DNA from: Heliopora coerulea
Lineage: Eukaryota > Cnidaria > Anthozoa > Scleralcyonacea > Helioporidae
NCBI GenBank assembly: GCA_030142905.1
Contig: JASJOG010000010.1
Span: 3,565,001-3,629,000, forward strand
Direction: 5' to 3'
Length of the DNA stretch: 64,000 bases
Shown piece after piece: positions 28,501 through 40,700 of the stretch. The notes under the pieces are model-generated. The model made no database searches. It saw nothing but the letters and a program-made list of their open reading frames with translations, and was not told the DNA's origin. Position 1 is the stretch's first letter; every line of letters begins with the position of its first letter. Both the position numbers and the translations under genes were made by a program.

Positions 28501-31500
28501 ATGGTGCTAGGGACTAATTTGTTTCCCATGTTAAGTATACCTAAGGGCAAGATTTCAACCTGGGTGCGCGAAGAACTCTCTTAAAAATTTACCTTCGGAT
28601 TACATGACGAAAATCCCAGCTTGCACTGAGCTTTTAAAATAATAGCATGGTGAGCTAGTTTGAAATTCTTCCTTGTGTTCAACCTCCTACTTCGCTTTAG
28701 GGAATTAAGCTAGACTGAACGAATAACACAGTCGTCGGAACGGGCTAATCCAGTTATCCCTAGTTAACTTTCATGTAGCCATTCAAGAACCTTGGCAAAT
28801 AGCGATACCAAAATCAGGTCAATAATGCTCAAGTCTTTGAACGTTACAAAACTTTACGAGATAATTAGGCGACATAATGCCGTGACCGTCTGTGCTTCCA
28901 CGTCTGACTGGAATGTAGTTTAGCGGACCAGGCAGGCAAATGGCTGAAGTTTTAGGGTTAGGGTGTGAGTCAGGGTTAAGGATAGGTTAATTGAGCCCGC
29001 GGTTACCTAATTAATTCAGGAGTCTGTTAAACTGCACTTGATCCCTGGCTAAGTAGAGTCTACATGACTTGATGACGTCGCCAGATACTATAACAGACGC
29101 TACAAGGTGTATCAATACACCTTTTGCTGTTCATTACCAGAAAATAAACTATCAATAACACCAATCTCAAATTCATTAATGCGAAAATACATTGATTTTA
29201 TTGAATCGACACCCATTGCACGCTTTTCTCTTTTTCATTTAAAAAGTTTACTTAGAAAGTGACATTCATTAGCGTAGATACGCCACCATTTGTATCAAAG
29301 GGCATTCAATGGCGCCAACAGACGCACATTAACACCATTTGACAATACATTAGGGAGGGAAACATCAACCACGCAAGATATTTGTCCAGTCTACGTGCAT
29401 GGTTGATTTGGGGTTTCATTGAGTCTCGACATTTATTTAAGATAAGGGAATAAAATCATAAGAATTGGTAGGTAAACCGAATTCGTTCGGACAGTTCAAG
29501 CGTCTTTTATTTCGCCGATATGTCGATGATGGCTTTGAAATTTTTCGCTCTGCTGACCACGTTTTGCTCTGCTAATCCCTTTTCAGGACTATCTTAACTC
29601 ACAACATCGAAATATTAATGGTTTATCCTACTAAGAAACCTGAAAGTCAAGTAATGATATCATAAATGTGGTAGTTATGATATTTCGTTGAATTATTCTA
29701 GCGGCTGTGCAAAATGCGGAGCTTCGGAAACTTTTCACATCATGGCTTGCTGGATCTTTCAATAGCATGACAGGGGTAATCCACATATTGCAATATTAAA
29801 TAGTTCTGTTGTGTTATATATACCATACGTAACTACCTGTTATCTCATGTACTTTCATCTCAATACTCAGTTCTAATTCACTAGCTAAACTAATCATAAA
29901 ACACAGAATTTCAGATGTAAGTGAAGATGCACTCTAGTTGATAAACACATATAACCTTTCTGAGGTACTGACGAAGATCGAATCCGTAATTTTCAGATTT
30001 TCAGTGACATGTTCTAATCATTGAGTGGTGTGGACTCATATGGTTTGCTAAGATTATTTGTATTAGTGGTTAGTCATGTGGTATAGTTACTGTCTGTGCG
30101 GAATGCTTAGGAAATCAGCTGGTCAACTCCTGGACTTCCATTATATAACTAACCTTTGACAGTTAGTTGGAAAATTCGTAATCTTTGGTATGTTTGAAAA
30201 AAACTTTTTGTGTTTGTTGATAGGACAACAGCATTAATTTACTGAAGCGCCAAAGTCGCTTGGTTCATTGCTGTAAGACGCCATTCTTAGCATGTGAAGA
30301 ATGGATAACGATTGCTCAAGAGAATGCAAGCAGGAAAGTTAATCAGGAAGAGGGGGTATCTATCTGTAATGTTTTCACAAATAGATTACGTAGAGCTTGT
30401 TGAATGGATGGAAAGGAGAAAAAGAAGACAGTAAAGAGGGAAAGAACGATAGAAAGGAAGGAAGCGAGAGAAAGAGATAAAGAAGGCAAGGATGAAAAGA
30501 AGCAAGGAACAAAGAAAGGAAGTAAGGATAGAAGGAGCAGAGGAAGGAAGAAAGGATAGAAGGAACAAAGATAGAAAGAAAGGAAGGAAGCAAGCAAGCA
30601 AGCAACAAAAAAAAGAAAGGAACAAAAATTGAAAGAAAAAAAGAATGGAAGAATGAAGAAAAGGAAGAAAGAAAGAACGAAAAATGAAGAGAAAGAAAGG
30701 AACAAACCGACAAAATAAACAAAAGACTAAAGGAAGTAAAGAAAAGAAAAGAAGATAAAAGAAAGGGGAGAAAGGAACAAGAAAAGGAATAAGAAATGAA
30801 AAAACAGTAAGAAGAGAAAGAAATACGTAAGAAATAAGAAAAAGTGAACAGCAGGAAGAATATAGTGTTCAAACACGGAGAAATATGAATTTCTGTTCTG
30901 TTTTAAGATCTCCAAAAAAGAAAATGGTCAAGACGATGGTCAACAACTCCCAAAAGATGACGTAAAGGAAGATGAATGGCATTATAAACTAAGAGAGGAA
31001 TTTATCAGTTACTATACCCAGTATATCCAGTCGCAAGGATTTGCTCTTGTCCAGTTGTCTACTCCTCTGCCTTTAAAAATGGCAAAAGGGTGAGTATAAA
31101 TCTAAGCTGGGACCTATAGAAAGAGGGTTCCGGGGGACCCATGGACCTCCTGATTGCTGTTTCGGATAGGCTATAGGATGTATTCATGTTCAATTCACTC
31201 AGATACGAAGGGGAAGGAAAGGAAATTAGATAGAGAAAACTAAGAAGAAAAAGGATAAAGATGAATAGGAAAAGAAGAACGACAACAACAAGAGAATGAG
31301 GAGATGGGCGATAAAGAAATAAGTGTTTATTTGTTTAATTTTTTATCGTCTTTCTGTAAATCAGTCTGGCATATGTTAAGAACAGACGTTTAAGGAAACG
31401 ACAACTTAAAGCATGGTTTCCTCAAAGTTCTTCAGTTACTGTATGTTGAAAAGTGCATAAGCAGAAATAAAGTTTCAACTAAACGGCCACCTCTTATGGG

Positions 31501-34500
31501 CTAATACCATCCCATTTTAGAAAAGTGAATTTACGTTGGCCAAAAATATTAACTGCCCAATTCTATACGCCCCAGACTAGGAAATCTTATTTTTCTATGT
31601 CTTTTCGTGTCTTGGTTCCTATAAACTCTCATGTGTAGATACACTGATTCTTTGCCTGGGATCGAGAAGGGCATCCCAGATGCTGAAATTGAGAATTTTC
31701 GTGATCATGAAGAACAAAGTTCTCGAAAATGAACATTTTAATTGTGAATTACCGGATGAAACTATTTGACGGCCTTGGAAATCACTTCCAGAAGTTAAAA
31801 ATACAGTACGACAATCCATTAAATATTCGACTAGTTTCATGGGATATCTCATTACCAAGAAAGAACTCAGAAACTCAGAGAGTCTATCTGTGTTCATTGA
31901 CGTCTTTTCCCCCTGTTTGCCAGCCTTAAGACAACTGAAATAATGTTCTAATTCACAGACAGAGGAAACCGTTGAAGGCAATTCGGAAAAAAGGATCGTC
32001 TGAGAGATCAAAGGTAACAAATAATTTTTTTAAATTATTGCTTTGTGGATTTTTTTTGAGGTTAAGTTCATTTGTTTTGTTGTTCTTGTTTTTTGTTCTT
32101 GCTCCTTTGTATGTTCTAGTTCTTGTTGTTTTAAGTTATCCAAATGATTATTTGTGTCAGCAAGAACAGATACGGAATTTTGCAAAGTATGCTCGTCTGA
32201 ATGTCATCAAAATGAATAACTCAAAAAGCTATTAAAATTGTTATGCAGCGCACTCATGGCAAATTCAGATGTTCTTTTTCTTTCTGCTAAGCTTTTCCAA
32301 GCAATTCTGGTTGGTCTGTTGACGCTTCATGAGCCTTCCGTCTCTTAAGTGGCGACATCGTCGTGAAAACGTGGAAATGCTCTTCGTCATGTCTTGTACA
32401 GGGCCAGGACGACGGCCTGTTACCACAAATTGTTTATTTTTTTTGTTTTGGGAGAGGAATGTTATCGAGAGGTCGCGTCGTCCTTTTCTGCGTCGTGTTT
32501 CTGAGACTCCCAAGTATCAATTAGCAACGCAGTTTTTTTATCGACGCGATCTTTGTCCTGATAGAATTACGTTATATGCTGAGGCACTTATTCAGCTAAG
32601 CACATTATTTATGAAGTAGTCTTTATTTCTAAGTAGCCTTTGTGAACTAAAAGACCTTTTACAGAAATACCTCATGATAGTTTTTTACACTTGAACACGA
32701 TTGACGAACATTGGTTTTTGATTTGTTATGATTCAATGCTCTTGTGACTTATTTGTGCTCTTGTGACTTATTAAATCTTCTTCTTTCTTCCTTTCTATTC
32801 TATCTTCCTTTCTTTCTATTCTTTCTTTCCTTTCTATTCTTTCTTTTCTCATTTTTTCCATATTTTCTATTCCTTATTTCTTTCTGGTTTTCATTCTTAA
32901 CTTCGTTTTTCTTTTCTTTCCACAATAAACCATCTTACGATCTAAATAGCAGCCAACTGGAAGCACAGTTGATAACCAACTAAAACCGTTACACTACTAC
33001 TTGCAAAAAACAACTGACGGAAGTAAAGATGGCGAAACATATGCATATGATGGTGGAATTATGCTGATGGAACTTGGATACGAGGTAGTTTTTTCGTCTC
33101 TTAAAAGATGTGTTTAAGTGCATCTATGTTCCCTAATTTTGACCAACTTGTTGCGTTTTAGGGCTAGATTAAAGTAAGCCACCATGACACATACTGTACC
33201 GATGTATGACTTCACATTCCTCTTTTCTCCAGGGGTGTCATTTCTCTGTCAAATTGTATGCGTTCGAGTCTTGCAGGCTTCTGGACTCTAGTGTAAAGCA
33301 ACAGGTAACACCCTTCATTGTAACACGTTGGTCATCTCAATTAAGTCATTAGTGCTGTGATGGGTAAGCTGCTGTGCCATCGTTTCCATTCTTTCTTTTT
33401 AATGTATTGTTGTTCTAAATTAATGACGTCCGAACCAGCGTTGCATAAAGCCTCCGTGCAGTGGAGTATTGAATGTAGTGCGCATAACTCCTGTGTGGTA
33501 TAGTACAGCGTATTTCAGTGTCAGGCACCGTAGTATTGTTCAGTGCAAGGCAATGCAGTTCAAGTTAATTTCGGACAGACTAGTGAAGGACAATATTTTG
33601 TAGTACAATGTGACATAGTTTGATGCAAGACAGGTTAGTTCGATGTAGTGTAGTCTGATGCAATACGATTCTGGACAGTGCAATTTGGTGCAGACAAGCC
33701 AGTTTAGTATGGTGCAATAAGTCGTGCAGTGCGATACAATGTGAGCCAATTCACTTGGAATAAATGCAGGGCAGTTGAATTCAATGAAACGGAATGATAT
33801 ACGGTGGAATGCAATTCAGTGCAGTTTAACGCAATCCTAGGGTATTGTACTGCAATGCTACACATCACATTGCGCTGCTGTGACTCATTGTTTGAAAAGT
33901 TATTCATTAATTATTGGTACTTTGACATTATTTTTTTAGACCAAGAATACGTTTCTTGCTGAATGTTCCAAAGTGAGAGAGCTTACTCGCTTAAATTCTT
34001 TCAGCTACGATTTTCACTTGCGACACGTTCAGTATTTCCTCATTGGACAGCGGATGGTGTTTCCAAAGGGATTTAGGTTAACGTCGATGCTAACGAAACT
34101 TATGAAGGTATTTGTCTATCCACCCAAGTTTTCCTGGAATCATGTTTGCCGAGGTAAGACAGCGAATTGTGTCGGTTATTCCATTAAGTCATACTTTAAT
34201 ATACTTTATCTGTTGCGAGATACTGTGTTTGTTTAGTGACAATATAGTTTATCAATAAACGGTGATGTAAACATAGCACGCGTGTTTTGCAAAATATTTC
34301 GAAATGCACCTCTTTCAAAAATTTCCCTTGCCATTTCGCATGTGAATTAGGTATTTTAAATGTGGAAATGCTGCAGTAGTAATGGTGTTTCGACTCCTTT
34401 CGTGTTTTCACACGTGAATGACACCTGAAATTTTTAAGGGACGATCGCCTAGCACAAGTGATGTACATATTTCGCCATTAGTAACACTATTGCGACTCGA

Positions 34501-37500
34501 GATCTTCCTTGACGAGTCGAAATGGTCTGGCGTTAGCCAGAGTAAAACAGAAGAGTACCTTTCGTCAGTCGGCAAAGGATTAAGGCGACAGTTTTTAACG
34601 CTCTCCCGACTAGAGATCTCCCTAAATGATAAAAATCATCTGGCTTTAGCCAGAGTAAAAGAGTAGAGTACTCGTCATCAGTCAGGAAAGGGTTAATATT
34701 GTGGCTACCGCATCTGCAACTCATCTATCGAACTTGCACCTTAGCTCGCCTTCTCGGTCTCAGTTGCTCAGTGGTTTGAGAGTCTCACCGATCATCAGAC
34801 GGTTGCGGATTCCATCCTCTTCTAGAGCTCAGAAATGGTTTATATGAGGTACTAGCATGACGAACGTCCATCTTTCATCCAAGTAATGTTGCTGTTGGTA
34901 GCTGGATTCCAAACTTATATTCCTTTTTTAACTCTTCGATTCGTCACCGACATTCAATTTTACTCTGGCAAACCAAAGACAACTTTTCTCTGGATAAGAT
35001 TAAGACATGTGACAAAATATTGAGAATAAATTACCGGGTAAACGTGCTAAAAACACTCCAGTAATGTACTGAACAATGTTTATAACTAACTAAATGAGCG
35101 AATAATATCAAAAAATAGTTTAACTTGCCAACGAAAAGAAGATCGAGCACGCCGAACTGAGCAGACACTCTGAAAGGTGCTAGGACGTATCTCGTTGCCA
35201 TGCCACAGTTGCTAAGGACAGTTCATTTTTAGCGACTAACGTCAAATAGAGATTTCAAGTTTAAAGATAACCACGATCTTGCATATGTACCATAGGTTGT
35301 CAAACTTTTTTTTAATATGGAGACATCACACAAACGTCATCAAAAACTTTAAAAACTCTATGATTTTCACGATTATGGACGTGCCAAAATTTCGAAAGTC
35401 GTTTGAAACAGAGCTGCTGTCTATGAAAACGTATGGATTCGACCAATCGTTAATCAAATTTCAAAGAAGTAATAATAGTGTATTTTTCGTTTAAAAAAGG
35501 TTAATATCTCGGTCACTTTTTAAACTTTCTTGAGATCCATAGATACTCTGTCGGGAAATAATGTTCAGATTCTAATCCATATTTGAAAAATAATATAACT
35601 TAACCCTGTCCTGAATACCGTTGTCGTACAACAAAATCCAACGATAGAACTAATGGAGGAACAAAGCTAAAAACCAAAAGAGAACAAATAACAAAAGAAG
35701 AAAAAATCATACATGAAAACATCAAAAATATATGAACATTATGGTTGTTTTCCATTGTCGATGACGTCTGGATGACATCACAGAAGCATATCGTCGGACA
35801 ATAGAACTTTTCGGATTTCCCATATACAAGTTGTCGTAGTTTGTTCTGAAGCCTGTGAAGTTCGTGGCAACGCATGCATGTCCGTGAAACTAAATACGTC
35901 TGAACACCATTAATGGCTCATCTACGGGTAAGAACAGTCGATTATTAACTATTCCGTCTACAATTCATTTACAATGACCGAAGAACGGTGGAAACATTGT
36001 TTATTATGCATTATCATGTATTTTGATCAGTACTCTTTCTCTCTTACACCTTTATTCATACATTCTAGTGATTTTTATTGTTTTTAATACTCCTATCTCT
36101 CACAACTGTACATATATATACAGTGACACGCAAAAGTATTGGACACATAGGATTTTTTAAGAAAATAATAACTTCTCTTGTTGCTACTAACCTAAAGTTT
36201 GAACTGAATATAGTAGATATTTAGGATAGACTATGTATGAGGAGAAATAACGAATTGTTTGCTCAAATAAAAATTTATTGACAAATACAACAGAAAGTAA
36301 CACGCAAAAGTTTTGGACACGTTCTGAAAATACAAACATAGCAGGATAAAAAATTGCAGTTTTGGATTGAAGTTTATTTCACATTAATTTGCAAATCTCC
36401 GCCGACCAATCAGAGCACGCCACGCACCATAACGTCTTCGTGTGCTTTGAATGGTCATTAAAGATTTGGCTGTCACATGTGAAGGTTTTCAGAATGGCAA
36501 AGACAAAGGAGCTCTCTCGACAACTTCGTATGGTTATAATTGACCATCATAATCGTGGAATGGGATATCGAAAGATCTCCGACGTACTCAAGATCCCCGA
36601 CGTACTCAAGATCCCCATCAGTACGATTAGGGCCATCATTCGGAAATGGAAAGAACATGCCCGACTACCGATCTGCCTCGAAAAGGGCGTCCTCTTAAAG
36701 TAAGTGAACAAGCAGCTAGATCCATTGTTCGGAAAGTGATGCACAAGCCATTCACAACACGAGGAGAACTTCAGAAGGAACTGCAGGCAGCTGGCACAAA
36801 GGTTAGCAAGGAAAGATTTAGTCGTACTCTCCACCGGGTAGGGCTGCATTTTCGAACTCCTAGAAAGACCCCTCTGCTGAAGCCCAACCACGTGAAAGCT
36901 CGTCTAGAGTTTGCCAATCGACATCTCGAAAAGCCTGCTTCATTCTGGAACAAAATATTATGGTCTGACGAGACTAAAATCAAGCTTTTTGGTGGAAACA
37001 GCTCGAGACACGTCTGGAGAAAAGAGGGTACTTCATATGACCCTAAAAATACTATCCACACAATCAAAAATGGTGTGGAAGTATAATGGTTTGGGGTTGT
37101 TTTTCCTCCAGCGGTACGGGCGCACTACATATCATCGAAGGAACAATGGATAGTGCTATGTACCGCGAAATACTAAAGAAGAACATGCTTTCATCTGTAA
37201 AATCGCTCGAGCTACCGAGAGGTTAGATTTTTCAGCAAGATAACGATCCCAAGCATACTGCAGTGAAAACGAAAGAGTGGCTTCAGGCGAAGAAAGTAAG
37301 GGTTTTAGAGTGGCCTAGTTCGTCGCCTGATCTAAATCCGATAGAAAATCTGTGGAAGGAGCTTAAACTTCGAGTTCATTAGAGGAATCCACAAAACTTG
37401 AATGATCTCTAGGACATTTGTCCGCAGGAGTGGGATAAAATTAGTGCCGATTTCTGCAAGAAACTCATCTCAAATTATTCCAAACGTCTGACAGCTGTAA

Positions 37501-37746
37501 TATCAAATAAGGGATATTCCATTAAATATTGAACGCTGTTTATTGATATGTGTCCAAAATTTTTGCTTGTTACTTTATGTTGTGTTTGTCAATAAATTTT
37601 TGTGTAAGCAAACAATTCGTTATTTCGCTTCATACATAGTCTATCCTAAATATCTACTATATTCAGTTCAAATTTTAGACTCGTAGCAACAAGAGAAGTT
37701 ACTATTTTCTTAAGAAATCCTATGTGTCCAATACTTTTGCGTGTCA

Positions 37747-37785
<39 letters not shown>

Positions 37786-40700
37786 ATATATTGTATTGTA
37801 TCGTCTTTACGACCCCGTTTCTAAAATCCTGGATCCGCCCCCGGGGATGATCGCATAAGCTGGGACGAGGAATCCCTTGCTACAGTCGTATTGTTGGGTG
37901 TACCTTAGCAAATAAACTGGCAGATCCGTATTCGATACAATCTGATCTCAATTTTAATTACATTTTCATATTTTTTTTATCTTGATAAAGGATCTGAGTT
38001 TAATTTCTGATATTCATCTTATATTCCAGGTCAGCTTTTTCTTGAGTTGTGCAGTCTTCCGCGGGCTACTGTCTTCAGTTACATCGTTGAACACGCTAAA
38101 AAATATAATTTAACTACGGTTGAAATGAAGGATAAAGAAGATCAGGAACATGTCTTGGTTTGTTCCAAATCACAAAATAAATTGTATGAGGTGTCGTTGT
38201 TGGCCAAACTTAATCCAAACGCCGAGGAAAACGTTTTGGGGTTAAAATTCTTCGTCGTAATGACACACCGTCGTGAGTTGTTTCCAAAGATGAAGGCAGA
38301 ATTTCCCCGGAAAAAATCCTCGGGTTTCGCTGGAGAAGCAGGTGAATGAGGAGTTTTTCTTTCGTACGATTACTTTATTTGCAGATTTGCTTTCTATGTA
38401 TTATCTTCGCCTAGAGAATAAGTGAATATTTTAAGTGCATAACACAGTGATTACCTCCGTATCTTCTTGTTTTCCTAGGGAAATTTAAGACCTAAATTCC
38501 ACCAACAAGGGGCATGTTTCTAATTTATACTTCATTAGGAAGCGTGAGCGAATATCACAAGAGCAAAGAATTTTCAACAATAAGACTTACATTTCGTTTG
38601 CAGTCCCGGTATTGCAAACTAATACATTGACTTGCATAATATTAGTGATTAAATATTGTCCCCTAAGCCTCGGAACCTCCCCCTACTGTCGAAAACATTT
38701 ACCTACTAATATCCGTCATGTCAATCGTGATAATACTGAAAACCCAACGTGAGAGATTGGAATTTTCTTCATAAAACATAATACAGATTAAGAAACCCTT
38801 TCCTGGTTGAAGTTTAAGTTAAACCAAGTAATCGAAATACAGAAATAAAAAGCAGTTCCTGGCCAAGGATACTTTTTTTCGGAATACTTGTAAATAGGCA
38901 ACAAATGTGCAAGAAGGGAAGCAAAATTAAACGATATTTTTCAAAAGTTGGGACGCCTAAGACGGAAGCCAAAGGACTGCTGGTTCCTTACATGCAGGAA
39001 ACTAGTACCAGTGAGTCAAAGATAAATTGGGGGGGAACCTTCAATTTAAATCCTTCCTGTTTAAAACGTGATTTATATTAGAATTTGTTCTTCACATTTT
39101 TTCATTCAAGTTTTGTTTACCTTTCCAGTGTTTGCTGGTTAAAAGTCTTTGCCATGAGCTCCTCCTTAACCCTCCTCATCATTAAGAAAGGTCCTCGTAA
39201 TATTTTTGCATGACAATTAAGACATGGTTTGACGCTACTCTGGAAAAGTTTTAAAAAAGGCTTACAAAGCTAGCGTTCATGACCCAACCTTTCGACACTT
39301 TGGTTTGGTGTCTACATCGGGGGCGATCATTCTGAGTATGAGGTCCCTATCTGTCTTCACAGAACTACTGATGACGTTATCACAACTCATTATTAATACA
39401 ACATATTATCACAACCGAATACTGTTGAACTCCTTACTCAAACATGTGAGAAATAATGAATCTCTGCATTAAGATCTTAAGAAATCCGAACAAGTCTATC
39501 ATAATATGTGAAAAAAAAAAATGTTCGAGTTTGCTTTTTCGTTGCGGTATGGTTTCACATTGCATTTTTTCAACTGGTCCAAACAATACTTATGCAGAAA
39601 AATTGGGATTTCTTGAGTTCTCCTCTGGGATATCTATGTTTTTTGGATTTCTTTTTTAAATCTTTTCGAACGTAATTGTGGTGGACTGGACATTGTTAAA
39701 TATTTCGGGACGTTCAAAACAAAAATCTTCAGAGGAACAAAGAAATCCCACGGACGTCATGAACGACAATTCATTCACACGGGTAAATGAACCCAAAGCA
39801 CGTCGAGATCAGTACCCTCGTAGGCGAGGGGATTATTGTTATTGACTGTTTGTTTTAAGCTTCATTTAGAATTTTTTTCTTTTTTTTACTTTATGATATT
39901 CTCAACAAATGTCATTAACCGAAAAGTTCAAATTCATATCAGCAAATTGATTTATTTACTTATTTATTTGTTAATTACTTACTTATGTATTTATTTATAT
40001 GATTGTTTATTTTACTTCGTCGCACTCTCTTGCACTTGTCCTTTCCAGTTAAATGTCGTGGTACGCAAGTCTGAATGGGATAGCGGCTAGAAGATTTTCG
40101 GTTATTTGTCAGTTGTAATTTTTACTTTTCATTACTTTAAAATCTCTTTTGGCTTAAACTTAACTTTTTATCATTTTCCAGGTAAAGTAAGGACAATTTT
40201 TCCATTAAATTTTGAATTTATGCTCTAATACAACCTTTACAACCCATTAATTTTGCCTGCGTTTTCGTGGAATATGATGGAATGGTGGGTGAGGTGTGGT
40301 TGCGCATTCGTATTTCTAGTTTCGATAGCTTTTTAACCCTTTGGCTCCTGAAGACCTCCTCTAAGCCGAACGGTGATGGACAAAATAAAACATGATTAGC
40401 GCCACTACAGTCGAATCGTTGAATGAACGCTCCCGCAAAAATGCAGCAGTGCAGGAGAGTCGTTAAAAAGAAGCACCAGTGATGACCTTTTACTGGATGA
40501 TTTCATCTATTTCTGTTCAGTTGCACCGTGACCATAAATGTCATTTTTGTATAGGATTCCGTCAACGTCATGCAGTGATAAATACGTTCAATTCCAACTC
40601 TTCGGAGCTTGGGCACGGATCTACACCTGGTCCACCGATCACTGAAGACAATTTCAAACGATCTATATCAACCCCACAATTTGCTACGCCCGTACCCCAG

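Larger units (their letters stand above)
36121..37749 (+). mobile_element. Tc1/mariner-type DNA transposon (inactive)
   Basis: Flanked by TA dinucleotides (36119-36120, 37750-37751). Ends cagtgacacgcaaaagtatt and its complement. Each terminal inverted repeat is about 200 bp and holds two copies of a cacgcaaaagt-ttggacac motif (outer and inner), the IR/DR layout of Tc1-like elements. It sits in the SZT2 intron between exons 29 and 30, in the same orientation as the gene. The transposase is broken. Confidence 0.95.

Noticed and set aside
30343..30915. Long - strand open frames rich in Phe, Leu and Ser
   Set aside because: They are translations of a polypurine tract; no domain, no sequence complexity.
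33540..33907. - strand Cys/Leu-rich open frames
   Set aside because: Products of the degenerate 5-bp array.
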